DNA from: Boswellia sacra
Lineage: Eukaryota; Streptophyta; Magnoliopsida; Sapindales; Burseraceae
Assembly: GCA_013180625.2 (NCBI GenBank)
Contig: SNVD02004904.1
Location: 147,241 to 211,240, forward strand
DNA: 64,000 nucleotides
Reading direction: 5' to 3'
Shown here: positions 33,286-46,486 of the stretch, one piece after another
How positions within the stretch are numbered: the first letter of the stretch is position 1
Layout: each line of letters starts with the position of its first letter
The notes under the pieces: model-generated
Told to the model about the DNA's origin: nothing
Databases searched by the model: none
The model's input: only the letters and a program-made list of their open reading frames with translations
Made by a program: the position numbers and the translations under genes

Positions 33286-33726
33286 TGTTTGACATCTTCC
33301 CTATATTTCAGAGTGAATAATAACCTAAATTAGTAGTAAGTGTTAGTATAATTAAATACACTAGGAAAAAGTTTCCAAGAAAGGCTAGAGAGGACGAAGC
33401 CTTCTTAAAAACCAGTCTCCTTAGACTTATAGTCTTTTTGACAAAACTTTGCTAGACATGTATATAATCATCCAAGTAAACATTAATTGTCCTAAGCTAG
33501 GTGTATTTCTTCCCAATGTTATTTACCTATATCACATAGAAAACAACAAAAAGAGAAAACAAAATAATAGACTAATTTTACTTTATGATGCGACGGATCC
33601 AATTTAATGACAATCGTAAAATAGTCAGTTAGAGAATACAACATATAAAAGACACATATAAATAACTAAAGTAATAAAATATACTAATTGAGCACTTCAT
33701 GGTGATAACGTTTTATAAATAAAGTA
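33286..33726. other. Spacer between gag remnant and right direct repeat
   Basis: AT-rich. No clear primer binding site is visible next to the repeat. Confidence 0.4.
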
Positions 33727-34150
33727 CATAAATAAATAAAAAGTATTTGGCAATGGTAATTAATAGTTTTAAAAATGAAACAAAGAAGAGTTACTAGAGT
33801 TATGATGTTGGTGGGCCGTGAGAAAGGAGAATGGGGAAGAGAAATAGGCGAGAGATATGGAGGAATGAAAAGAGAAATTCATTACAATTCATCACTTGTC
33901 TGTATGTTACAAACGCTGTGAGGGGGTATATATAAAACATTTCACTGTACACTCCTCCAATAGTAGTTGCCACATTTCTAGGCAATAAGTTTGCCGATAT
34001 ATAGACCAATGAGATTACAATAGCCACCCACGAAAGCCAATATCGTTTGCCGCTTCTAGAACTGATCACAGATGATCATTTGGTAGGCAACAAATTTGCT
34101 TTCATCGCCTTACTTCTACACGCGGTGGACATCTGCGTTAATTCATAATA
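33727..34150. repeat. Direct repeat, right copy (about 420 bp)
   Basis: Same orientation as 30971-31395, with the gag remnant between. The ends are not TG/CA, so LTR identity is unproven. Confidence 0.85.
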
Positions 34151-36323
34151 AAATCCAAAATATTATTAATATTAATAATATTTTAAAAAGTTTTGCGCAA
34201 GAATAACACTTTTAGATAATTTATATATTATAAGAAAAAATAAAGTATCGTCCTATAAAGATTGTTTATCCTTTTAATTAGCATAATTTTTGTAGCCCTA
34301 ACTCTATTTGAAAAGAAAAAATTCAGCAAATAAAAATTTAATAAAAATGCAAGTAAAAAATAAAATTCAGTGAGAGATTAAGATACTGAGGAATCTGATT
34401 TCACCATAACAATTTCAAAGTAGATCCTAAAAACATGCTTGATAGTGAAAATACCTAACATATTAAATATCCTCTCTCGACTAATATTAAAAATACCTCT
34501 CATATTAACCCATCATATCTTTTGCGAATTTAAATATGCAAAACAACTCATTGAGTTCTATGAAAATTCATAAATAAAACTGCATGAATCATATTAACAC
34601 ATCTCTATCCTTCATTCAATTCATGGCATACATTATAAGAAGCCAATTACGTACATTACGTCTTAGTCTCAACATCCACAACAATTCATTTAAATGGTGA
34701 TCAAATATTTAAACGCATTAAGTATAATGATTCATACACAACACGGAACAATAAATTGTGAATAGTATAAATTAAAGGATTTAAATTGTCATAGTTAGTC
34801 TATATCATAGCCTTAGCAAAAAAACTCAGTTCATAATAAAGTTAATACAAACCATAGTCTTAAGTGAAAACATTGAGAAATTAACAAACAATGAGTAAAA
34901 GTGAAGAAAACGTAAGCATTGGAATTTTTGCCTATGATTTGAGGCCCAATGATGAGATCTTATACCGTTGTTGAAGGTGATTTCTCTCAATCAAGGCTTA
35001 TGGACTTCAGGAAAAAAACCCAAAAACCAAAAAAATAAAAAAAACTATAAATGGACTAAACAAGTGCAGGAATTAGTAGGATAAACGCATGCCTATATCT
35101 ACTGAGGATGCATGCCTGAGAAAGTTCTAGAAACCCTCAAAAAACCTAGAAATAGATGTAACGCCTACATATAAAGGCGTACGCCTATATCATGAGTAGG
35201 CGCACTCATGTAGCCAACATCCCACATTAATAAAAGTGACTTAAATTTTGCTACAGTTCACCTATATAAACATTTATGATTTACAATATTAAGGCACAGA
35301 AGACATACGTGGAATTGGTGGAAAACACATAAAAGTTTCTAAACACTCTGTCTTAATCAAGGTTTTCTCAAAAAGACCTTAATAATTGGTTGTCTTTGTG
35401 TTCAAGCTTTGGATGTGAGATAATCACCCTAGAAACGGCTAAAGAATTGAGGGTCAAAATCCTTAATTGTTTCTAGTTTTAATATTTTTTAGAAGCATGT
35501 TTAGGATTAATTCCATTATTAGTATGCATGATTAGGATTTTAATTATGTTTAATGCTATGGTTAAGCATGTTTAGTTTAGATTTTAATTGTATTATTGCC
35601 ATGTTTAGTTAGTTTATTGTTTTATTAGTTGGTTCATTAGTTAGTCGAGCATCATTAGTTTAGGATTATTTAGTTAAGTAATGTATGTTTAATTTGACAT
35701 AGTTATGTCATGATGATTATGCTAGTATTCATGCAATGTTATGATTTGTATTCTGTTTAGTATAAATCTATATGAGTTTAAAGATGAATAGTATGTATGA
35801 TGTTAATGCTTTGTTCTTTTTATTTTCTCTTTTCTGATTAATTTTTTTATAAAATTTTATCCTGTTTTTGAAAAGTAAACAAATTATCTCATTTTTTTCT
35901 TCACTATTTCTTTTTAATTTATGGGTTTTGGTCACAAATAGGCATACTCATGCTCTTATTTCATAAGCAGTGGTGCTTGCCTCTTCATCAGAACCTTTCT
36001 ATCAAACGCTTTTTTGTTTTCTGTCTGTTTATGAGTAAGAATTAATGTGCATTGGTTCTGGAGGCCCGCATGCCTGTTCATCAAAATCCAGACTCTTTAC
36101 TTTTACTTTCTGTTTTCTGATTTCTAGTCTCATATCTTTTTCTTACATCTTTTAATCTAAAATCATGTTACATCTGTTCTGTTTTAAAATAATTTTGCTT
36201 CTGCTTCATTCCTTTTCTGTTTGAAACAATTTTACCAAAATAAAGAATGGCTTCTATTCTTGTTTAGCAAGAATAGATGTGAGCCCATTCTTAAGGGTTA
36301 AACAGAGGTGCATGCTTGTTTAT
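34151..36323. other. Repetitive spacer, left part of the Sirevirus insertion site
   Basis: AT-rich, with short repeated words such as GCCTATAT, GGCGCAC and GCATGTTTAG. It continues at 47354 after the 11-kb Copia. Probably old LTR or UTR DNA of an unclassified retrotransposon; no gene is supported. Confidence 0.4.
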
Positions 36324-37185
36324 TGTTCGTGTCAACGTGTGAAATCCTTGCATGTGCCATGCATATGATAATTTTGGATCAACTTGTGATAAAAATATTG
36401 TGTTATATTATTTCTTATTTTACTGTCTCTAAAAGTTTATTTAAGGTAATATATGATTCATATTGAATATCTCTTTTAATTAGGACATTATTGATGTATC
36501 CTAGTTAAGTTAGAAGTATATTTATATGTGTCCTATTTTATTTATGAGATTACTTATATCACTTCTTAAATTATTGTTCTTTATTCTAATTTGAGTTTAA
36601 TTAAGATTATACAGGATTTTAGAGAGATAGCACAATCAGATATCACCATATATATAATGTTATTTTACATAACTTATATACTAGAGTGTATGTCACGTCA
36701 TTTCAAGAATAATTGGAGGAGAGCTTCAACGCAAAAATTGAAATGCTTCTTTGATGTTGTTTATGAGTGTCTTATTCATGTATGAGAAGTTGTGGTCGTG
36801 TATGAATTTTGATTAAGTCTGTCTGAGTTAGCATACACTTGAGAAAACTTGTGAGTTGAGTGTTTATATAACTCAGCATTAGACATTGTGGTTATAGTTT
36901 ACTTAACAATGTATTGTTAAGTTGTCGGCGATAGAGAGTGGGCAGTATCACTGGAGTTTAAGATCTTGATGGGATTTTGTTTTATAAAGATTAGGTCAGT
37001 GTGTAAGAGTAATTCAGCACTGTAAACGATCCTAAAGATTGTACAAACAAGAATTTAGTGAATTGCAGCTCTAAGCTGTTCGTGGATAAAAACTTTATAA
37101 CCGAACCACGTAAAATCCTCATGTGCTATTTTACTTTACAGTTTATTATTATATAACACATAACTTCATACTTCCAGATCTCACA
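36324..37185 (+). repeat. 5' LTR of the Sirevirus-type Copia
   Basis: 862 bp, same length as its partner. Ends in CACA three bases before the primer site. Confidence 0.93.
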
Positions 37186-37246
37186 ATTGGTATCAGAGCA
37201 GGTTCACTAACACACAAGTGAAGAAAGATTACGTTGATTTGAAGGA

Positions 37247-40200
37247 ATGGAGTTCGTACGAAATTGAGGATCTGGAACACAATCACCTAGTCTTGATGAT
37301 AGCAATTATTCATATTGGAAAGTAAGAATGATGTATATCAAATCTCTTGATGACAGCGCATGGACCAGTGTGCTTAAAGGATAGACACCATTAACAAGAT
37401 TGAATGCTTTTTGTGATTCAGAATCTAAACCTATAGAGGAATGGACTAATGAAGAATATCGCGTTCAAACTGGAACTCAAAGGCTCTAAATGCGATATTT
37501 GCTGCTGTGGATTTAAATAACTTTAGACAGATTTCAAGTGCAAAATGGCAAAAGAAGCTTGAGAGATTCTTAAGGTAAAACTTCGGTTAAAAAATCTAAA
37601 TTGATTAGATTAAATTCACAATTTGAGAATTTGATGATGCATAAAGATGAGTCGATTTCTGATTTTTATTCTAAGTTATGTCACATCACCAATTTTGTAT
37701 ATATGCTTGGCAAGACTTTTACTGATGCAAAAGTTGTTAGCAAGATAATTAGATTTGTCTCTGATAAATTTCAGCTATTGAGGAAGTTAAAAACACCGAT
37801 GAGATGAGGGTTGATAAAATAATTGGCATTCTTCAAAACTTTGAGATTAATCATAGTGCTGCGAAGCAAAAAGGAAAGAGCATTGCATTCAATATTAAAA
37901 CTGAAAAATTTGATGATGAAAGTAATGATGACTTTGATGAAACTGATTCAAAACAGATTGCTTTTCTAAAAAAAAATTATGCCAAGTTCATGAAAAAGAA
38001 TTAAGGAAAGCCATCAAACTCAGATGAAGACAAGTTCAAAAAATTCAGCAAGGAGAATGACAAGAAGAAATCAAAATAATCTGATAAGAAAGGATAGATT
38101 CAGTGCTATAAGTGTTCTGGTTATGGGCATATTCAATCTGAATGTCCTAATCTCAAAAAGAAGAACCAAGGCTTAACAGCTACTTGGAGTGATGATTCAG
38201 AAACTAATTTAGAAGATCAAGAGTGCATGAGTAACTTTGTAGCTTTTACAGCATCTGCAGCTAATAAAGGGAAAGCTATTATGTCTAGCATAATAGAACA
38301 GTGCAGAATTGATGATAAAAATTCAGGTACAGAAAATGATCCAGAATACTATAAAAGCTACAAGAAACTTACAATGCAACTCTATGGTGAATGACTGAGT
38401 CAGAAAGAAGAAATCAAAGCTTTGAAAATGGAGATTGAAGTGCTGAAATGTGAAAAATGTTATACTAAAAACTACATCACAGAATTGGAGCTTGCTTTGA
38501 TAGACAAAGCAGCACATATTGAGAAAATTATAGCAGAACCGATTGAGAGTAAACGATGTGTTGATCAACTCAAAATTGGGTCAGCAAAACTTGATTAGGT
38601 CTTGAGTCTTGGAATAGACAATTTCAACAAATATGGCTTAAGGTATATAGAAGGTAATGTTACATCCTCATCAACAACAGTATTTGTGAAAGCTTCAACG
38701 TCAGGTAAAAATTCTAAACCTAGCTCAAAAAGGTCAAGTCCCAGTTCAAAAAGCAATGAAGTGTTTGTCTCCCCTTTAAGCTCTTTGAAATCCAGTCTTG
38801 AAAAGGTAAGAAAATTCATTCCAATATGTTTTTTTTGCGATGTCAACGTTTTGCGATGTCAACGGGTATATTAGACCTAGGTGTTTTAAATTGCTGAATT
38901 TTTTGCATTAAAAGTCAAAATAGTTAAAGCTATCACCAAAGACACAAGTGTGTTAAGAAAGAGAGGACAATCTGCAATGTTGTGTTTACTACACTCAAGT
39001 ATTCTTCTCACGATTTGTGATATTTTGTCAGTGGCTGTTCCAGGCACATGACTAGAAATAAACAGTTTTTGAAAGATTTTGAATTATGCAAGAAAAGAAA
39101 TGTCATTTATGGTGATAGAGCAAAGAGTAAGATCATTACTAAAGACACTTTGAATGTCAAAGGCCTACCCGAATTCCAAAATGTCTTGCTAATTGAAGGT
39201 TTGAAAGCTAATATAATTAGTGTTAGTAAAATATGTGATGACAAGTATGTGATTAATTTCACACAAAATAAATGCATGGTTTCAGACAATCTTGGTAAAT
39301 GCATTCTAGAAGGAAATAGATCTTTAGATAATTGTTATTTAGTAAAAATTGCATTTCATTCTAGGATTTCAGATTTAGAATTGTGGCATCAAAAATTAAG
39401 ACACTTAAATTACAAAGACTTGGTTAAATTAACTAAGTTAGGTGCTGTAAAAGGAGTTCTTAAACTTGATCACAAAATCAATAGAATTTGTAGACCATGC
39501 CAAATGGAAAAACAAATTGAAGTGCACACAAATCAATTCCATATCGTAGCATATCTAAAATACTTGATTTGCTTCACATGGATTTTATAAGGCCCATGCA
39601 AATTGAAAACATTTTTGGTAAGAGATACATATTTGTTTGTGTGGATGACTTCTCTAGATATACTCTGGTTGATTTTATTAGAGAAAAATCTGACACTTTT
39701 GAAGCTTTCAAGAATCTTTGTGTTAAGCTTAAAAATGAGCAAAACAGAAACATTGGCAGAATAGTAAGGATAAGAAGTGATCATGGTAAGGAGTTTGAAA
39801 ATGTTAGCTATGCTGACTTTTGCAAATATCATGGAATTGAATATGAATTTTCAGCCCCCAAAACACCTGAACAGGATGGCATTATGTAAAGGAAAAACAT
39901 AACACTTCAAAAGATGGCTAGAGTGATGCTCAATAGCAAGAAATTGACCAAAAGGCTATGGGCTGAAGCAATAAGCATTGTTGTTATATTTCAAACAGAA
40001 TTTTTCTAAAACCTGGAACTAATTAGACATCTTATGAAATTCTGGAAGGTAGACAACCTAATTTGAAATATTTTCATGTCTTTGGATGCAAGTGTTACAT
40101 CTTAAATAATAGAGAGTAGTTAGAAAAATTGGATCTGAAAAGTGATGAATGAGTTTTTGTGGGACATGCATTGAATAGCAAGGCTTTTCGAGTCTATAAT

Positions 40201-43200
40201 CTTCGAACTGAGCGAATAATAGAATCTGCAAATGTAGTATTTGATGATCTGGATGATTATGCAAATTACTCTCATGAATAAAGCATAACCAGCTTCACAG
40301 AAGATGCAAATAGTCTAGTACCAGATCGTAATAGCACTAAAGAAGATTCAGTTATGAAAAAAGAAACAACTGCTATTACGTCACATACATCAACTATTTC
40401 TGACAGTACAGATCTGAACAAAAACTCAATCAAAAATGAAAATGAAAGAAAAAATCCACCCACTTGGATACAAAAAGGCACATCCAACCAGCTCAATCAT
40501 TGGAAGTCCAGATGAAATAATAAAGACTAGGAGCAAGGTAAGAAATCAGGTAAGATTTGCATGTTACGTTTCACTTTTTGAACCAAAAAATGTTAAAGAA
40601 GCCTTTAAAGATGTTTGGATTTAGGCTATGCAAGATGAACTTAATCAGTTTAAAAGGAATGAAGTATGAGAAGTAATTTTTAGGCCACAAAATACAAATG
40701 TCATTGGAACTAAATAGATATTAAAAAACAAAACTGATGAAAGTGGTCAAGTTGTAAGAAATAAAGCTAGGCTGGCTACCTTAATAAAGAGGCTTTTGTT
40801 CTATAGCCTAAAAGATTTGAAGATCCTAAACATCTTGATTTTGTATACAAATTGCATAAAGCTTTGTATGGCTTGGAACAAGCTTCTAGAGCTTGGTATG
40901 AAAGGTTAACAAACTTTTTGATCAAGAGAGGTTATAATAGGGCAGCAATGATAAGACTTTGTTTATCAAACATGCATCTAACTATTTTATTGTTGCTCAA
41001 GTATATATGGATGACATTGTGTTTGGATCAACTAATAAAAACAAAACTGATGAATTTGTTAAGTTGATGCAGGAAGAGTTGAGATAAGCATGGTAGGAGA
41101 ATTAAATTTCTTTCTTGGAGTGCAGGTTAAACAAATGAATGGTGGGATATTCAAATCTAAATCAAAATAAGCTAGAAACCTTGTAAAGAATTTGGTCTTG
41201 AGAATGCAAAACCAATAAAAACTCCTATTTGCACTAACTTGAAACTTTCAAAAGATAATACAGGAAAAGAGGTTGATGCAAGTTTGTAGAGAAGCATCAT
41301 TGACAGTTTGTTATATCTCACAGCAAGCAGACCAGACTTGTGTTTTAGAGTAGGACTTTGTGCAAGATTTCAAGCAAATCCCAAAGAATCACACCTAGCT
41401 GTAGCTAAAAAAATTGTCAGATATGCACATGGAACATATGACTATGGGATATGGTTTTCTAAAGATACAAATGATTGTCTTGCAAGGTTTAGTGATGCTA
41501 CTTGGGCAGGAAATGCTGATGAAAGAAAGAGCACATTAGACGGATGTTTTATCTTGGTACTGATAAGTGTCTATTTATATATCATTTTCATATCAATTCG
41601 TCCATGTTTCTTTGCTATATTCGTTGGTATTTTTATGTTTTTGTGTGGTTTTGATGTTTGTAGGAGTTTTGGAGCAACTTGCACAAAAATGGAGTAAAAC
41701 CCTTCATTTTCACCTCTGCTAGTCAACCATCTTCTCGGATTTAATTGTATTGATATACAATGAACCCGATGACATATCATATACCGTTGAAAAGCTCTCG
41801 AAGTCTACTTTTTGGAGAAATTTACGGTTTATGAATCCATTCAGTGTACCGAAAGTTGTAATCAAAACAGTGTGAGAAGTGTAGAAATGTAATTCCACAC
41901 ATCACTGTAGCATGTATAATACGGGACACTGTAGCACGTTACTGTAGCAGAGTATTTAAACACATTTTAGGGTTTTATTTGGAGAACTTGAAAAGGGGAA
42001 ACGTGGGAGGAGGCTACATCTTTGGATTTCTCTGATCTCTTGGAGTTCTTGAAGGAGATTGAAGGCTTGGAAAGAGGAAGAACTACAAATCCTAAGAGAT
42101 TTCATCAAATTTGCTAAGTTTTCCCTTTCCCTTTCATTTTCTGGAATGTCTCCATATTGTATTGTATTTGTATTCTATCTAAATATGTGTAACTAAATCT
42201 GAATTGGTTGAGGGTGATTTCAAAGCCCTTGATATGGTTTTTGTGAATTGATTGTGCAAGGAATTGTTATCCAATTCTCTAATTGAAGTTGCTTGTATTT
42301 TCCCATGTTTAATGCTTATGATTGCTTGCTGGATTGTATTTGGGTGGCCAACTGAATATAATCTGGATATTGTCTATTGCTAGACTAGAAATCTTGATCC
42401 GTAATTGTCTTGAATTTCTAATCATTAGTAGCAAAATTGTGATCAGAGATTGCAATTGGAGAATATAACCTAAGTTAAATAATCCGAGCTTGTGTGTTTA
42501 TTGCTTAGATCAACCTGTCTTTCTTTTCATAATGCATCCATTGAATTAAATTTAGAGAGCTTGTTCTAGGTTGTTTAATGGATAGAGATTAAATAAAGAG
42601 CCTATTTTATTTAACAACAAAGTAAGGAAAGATTGGGATAACAGAGCTTGTTGTTATCTACGGTTGATAACTTCAATGCTGTAATTGGATGACAATTCTA
42701 CGACTAATTCGCAAATCCATATCTTGTGGTAGAGAAGGATCCCTTAACCAGATTTCTCTCATTGATCTTGCATTCAAATTAACTTCTGTTTTGTTATTCT
42801 TAATTTGCATTCTTATTTCATTTAGTTAATCATTCAACAAAACCCTCCCCTGTTTAGTTTATTGTTGCTGAAAAATAACAAATTCAATTAGAATCAATCC
42901 TCGTGGGAACGATATCTACTTATCACTTTATTACTTGTGCGACTAGTATACTTGCTAGTTTTGAACGCATCAGGTACTAACTTAATTTCATGGCACAACA
43001 AAAAGCAGAATTCTATCTCTTTATCTACTACAGAAGCTGAATACATAATAGCAGGAAGTTATTACACACGACTACTTTGGATGAAGCAAATGCTCAGTAA
43101 TTATGGTATTAAAAAAAAACCTATAACTGTGTTTTGTGATAATACTAGTGCTATAAACATTTTCAAAAATCTAGTTCAACATTCTAGAACAGAACACATT

Positions 43201-43365
43201 GACATAAGATACAATTTTATAAGGAAACTTGTAGAGTCTAAGGTGATACACATTGAACACATATTCACAGATAAACAATTAGCTAACTTGTTCACTAAGG
43301 TATTAGATGCTACAATATTTGAGAATCCAAGAAAGGCCTTAGGCATCTGTCAGTTTTTTAAATAA
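37247..43365 (+). pseudogene. Sirevirus-type gag-pol, many breaks, split by a solo LTR
   Basis: Gag starts at 37247 (MEFVRN then TGA). A zinc knuckle CYKCSGYGHIQSEC lies at about 38103, followed by a Ser/Lys-rich linker. The protease region near 39030 keeps only SRHMTRNK-like sequence. Integrase follows: LWHQKLRHLNY and CRPCQMEKQ (39380-39510), then a core with SDHGKEFENV (39569-39889). RT is decayed and lacks the segment with the [12 protein letters not shown] motif, about 40770-40830; LHKALYGLEQASRAWY follows at 40850. RNase H is interrupted at 41560 and resumes at 42973 (SWHNKKQNSISLSTTEAEY) to the stop at 43365. Numerous stops and frame changes make it non-functional. Confidence 0.88.
41561..42972 (+). 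repeat. Solo LTR nested in the Sirevirus RNase H region
   Basis: 1,412 bp, TGATAAGTGTC...ACGCATCA, with perfect target duplication GGTAC (41556-41560 and 42973-42977). There is no internal sequence, as left by LTR-LTR recombination. The same family occurs at 57383-58520 with Gypsy-type 3' internal sequence, and at 62724-64000. Confidence 0.93.
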
Positions 43366-44182
43366 GTATTGCTTGCTGTTATATTACTTATATCTACAAT
43401 ATCATAAATTTTCTTTTAATTAAGCATGTGTGAGCTGTAATATAAAGTTATGTGAATGTTAAGATACTGGTTTAAAATAAAAAATATAGAGAGGGCTACC
43501 AATATATGATGTGTGAAAGCCATCATTGAGAGTAATCTCAGGGTATCTAATAAATATGTTGAGGTCACCTACTTAAATGAAAATGGCTACCTTTAAATTA
43601 TGTAAAAGCTACTGTGTTTATTTCATAATCCAATGCGATTAATTTCTATGAATATGTCAAAATATTATTTTTGACATCTCAATTGAATAAAAATTAAAAG
43701 TAAACAGCTTTGAAATATACTTTCTTTAAAATGATTCATATGATGTCCAGATATTTATGTTAAATATAATTGTTTTTTGTTATGTTTGTCATATCATACG
43801 ATGTTTTTTTTTTGCCTCACTAAAATATGACTTTTTTGTTTATCTATGTGTCAAAATGCCATGTCAGCTTTATTAGATTGAGGGGAAGACACTTCAGTGG
43901 CGGGAATCCTAACTCTATTAAAATTTCTTATTTTAATCAGAAATCAAATTTTTTAATTTATCTCCTTAATATTAATGAGTTTGTTTTGGAAAAGGAATTA
44001 AAATTTGAACATTTATAGAAAACCGAATTTGATTAAAACTTAGTTTCTTTTCAAGTATATCACAAACATGGTTAGGGTTATTTAGTTCATATCAAAGTTA
44101 GTTAGCATTCTGCGATCCATTCTCTCTCTTGTCTCGCTTCTCTCTGTTCCAACAAAACTCTTGTAGTTATCAAACCCTAACA
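43366..44182. other. Non-coding part between pol and extra ORF
   Basis: AT-rich spacer inside the Sirevirus-type element. No ORF is supported. Confidence 0.6.
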
Positions 44183-46020
44183 ATGACGTTTTCATCTGAA
44201 TCTGAAAAAACCGCAAGCGCATCATCTTCCTCAAGCGACTTTGGTCACAACTGTAATGACAGCTTTCAGTCATCTCAGTCACAACAACAACATGTAGAGA
44301 TCTCGACTGATCCTGCAATGAGTGAAGATGAGATGATTGTCGTTAGGCAAATGAAAGACAAAGTGAATCCCAAGTTCAACAAGTTTCTCATTGCAAATGT
44401 CAAGCAAAATTTCTTAAAGTACACATCGAAGAGGAAGTTGCAGATTAAGAGGCCAGTGAAGGTAACCGACTTTAACAAGTATGGCTTAAGTGAACTAATT
44501 GAGTCCATCTACTGGACTAGAATGGTAAACAACTTCCTACCCCCTGTGAAATCTTTGATTCAATAATTTTATTCCAATATACTTGAATCAATTGATAACT
44601 CGAAGAGCTTTCATTATCACAAAATATATTGTAGAGAAAAATTTGTAAAGTTTTCACCGAATGTCATCAACACGTTCTTTGACATACCTATTGGTAGTTT
44701 GCATTCTGTTGAAGATAATTTTGACATGGAAATTGTTTTTAAGGAATTAATTGGTAGAGAGGATTTAGTTTGGAACCCGAGAGATGGCATTGATCAATAA
44801 TATCTTGGAAAGAAATATATGGATCTACATAAGATTGCTCAATTTGATTGATTGCCTTCCTCACATCAGAATCAGGTCAGGGGAGATAGAGTGAAACTTC
44901 TGTTCTGTTTGGACACAAATAAACTAATTAATTTAGGTTTATGGATTTGTAGGATGATTGTCCAGATTGCACCATACAAATCAGACTATCATTTGCTTGT
45001 ATTGTCTTGTCTGATTCCAGGTCTTTTAGCTCAAAATAGTGTTCCAATTAGCCCAAGAGAGCACATTGAGTTTTTGTCAAAATCCATTGCAAAAGGATTT
45101 CTACATCGATTGCATGATAAATCTGATATGCCTACTCCTGAACCAAAACCAAGAAGGGTTAGAAAAATCCAGTAACTAATGTAGAAGAGCAGTTTACTTT
45201 GATAAACTCTACTTTGTCTAACATTGTGTAAGATATCAAGAACATCAAAGCATAGCAATCTAAATTGGAGAATAAACTTGCTGAAAAATCTATTGATGCA
45301 GAAGAACACCCCCAATGGAAACTGAAGATGTGGTGTTAAGGCATTCAGTAGAGGATCAAGGTGATCAACCTGCTATTGAGACAGATAAGACAGCAGAAAA
45401 GAAAAAGAAGAAAAAATCAGAGAAGAAAGCTAAAGGGACTGTTCTGAAGAGCAAGAAGAAGGTCAAAATGGTAAAGAAAAAAATCTGACAAGAAGAAGAA
45501 GGCAGTTGCAGCAGCAGTTCCAAAACTGCAGGATTAATCTCTGTCAGATGCATCAACTCAAGAAGAACTAGCTATATCACAACCTTCGCCACCTCTTGAA
45601 GAAGAATCTGATAATGCACCGGTTCTTGAAGCAACACCACCACAACAGTCATCATCACATGTTGTAAAGCATGAAGCAGAACACGCACATGATCTAGTTC
45701 CTGAAACAGAGCTAGCACAACCAATAATGAAAATCCCAGCTTAGCTTGAAGCAGAATCTCTCATGGATTTACAACAACCTGTTGATGAGTCTCAACCCAT
45801 GGAAACTAGTGCTAAAAAGTTTGACACGGCTATTCGCAAGATTGTGGCAGAGTCACTCTCAGATACAATTGGAAAATAGGTCACTCCCTCGGTTTATAAA
45901 CAATCTACACCTTCCACCACTAGCAAAAGGTTAAAGACTAAGGCTGGTAGGATCAAGAAACGACTTGGACATTCATCTTCACCTACTGTTTGCAAATCTA
46001 CCTTTTTTGGAACTTGTTAT
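44183..46020 (+). pseudogene. Extra ORF in env-like position of the Sirevirus-type Copia
   Basis: ATG 44183 opens a Ser-rich, Gln-rich start (MTFSSESEKTASASS). One frame, interrupted by TAA/TGA at 44564, 44798 and 44848, continues to 45175 with a structured middle: FNKFLIANVKQNFLKY, FVKFSPNVINTFFDIPIGS, IAPYKSDYHLLVLSCLIPG. Beyond it is a Lys/Glu-rich then Pro/Ser-rich tail to about 46020. The middle resembles the plant domain annotated as a putative transposon protein (PF20167-like). In Sireviruses an ORF at this place has been called env-like; no convincing signal peptide or transmembrane pair is visible here, so no envelope role is claimed. Confidence 0.6.
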
Positions 46021-46486
46021 GAAACCAAGGGGGAGATAAGGTTTCTGATTTGTTTGTGTTTGTGATTGTTTGAAATAGGAAGTAAGTAAGGGTTCTTTAT
46101 ATTGAATTTGAACTGCTTTATGTCTTATGCTTTGATTTGTTACTTTGCAGGATTTGCTTTACGTTGTTTTATGTTTTTACTTGCATATTTGATTGATTGC
46201 TTCTTTGTTTGCCACATTTTAGTTAGCTCCGATTATGCATGTCATTTAACAATTTGTCAAATTGACTTTGATTTGTTTTGCAGGTCATTTACATTCAAGC
46301 ATTCTTCTGTTATATCTTGTTCTGTTGTGTGGCTTATAACTAAAATGTTGTTATTTCATTTAGTAAGCCATTTTCTATTAACTAGTATATGATTGTTAAT
46401 GGTTTCTTTGGACTTATCTTTGTGGGCTATGCTTTTGTCAGAAATAGTTTGATGTTTTCATCACAAGTTGCCAAAAAGGGGAAACT

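Noticed and set aside
36591..36785. 64-codon ORF
   Set aside because: Lies inside the Sirevirus LTR and is not kept in the 3' LTR copy.
44183..46020. A true envelope gene
   Set aside because: Only the position fits; no signal peptide, cleavage site or clear membrane anchor was seen, and the middle resembles a plant transposon-associated domain.
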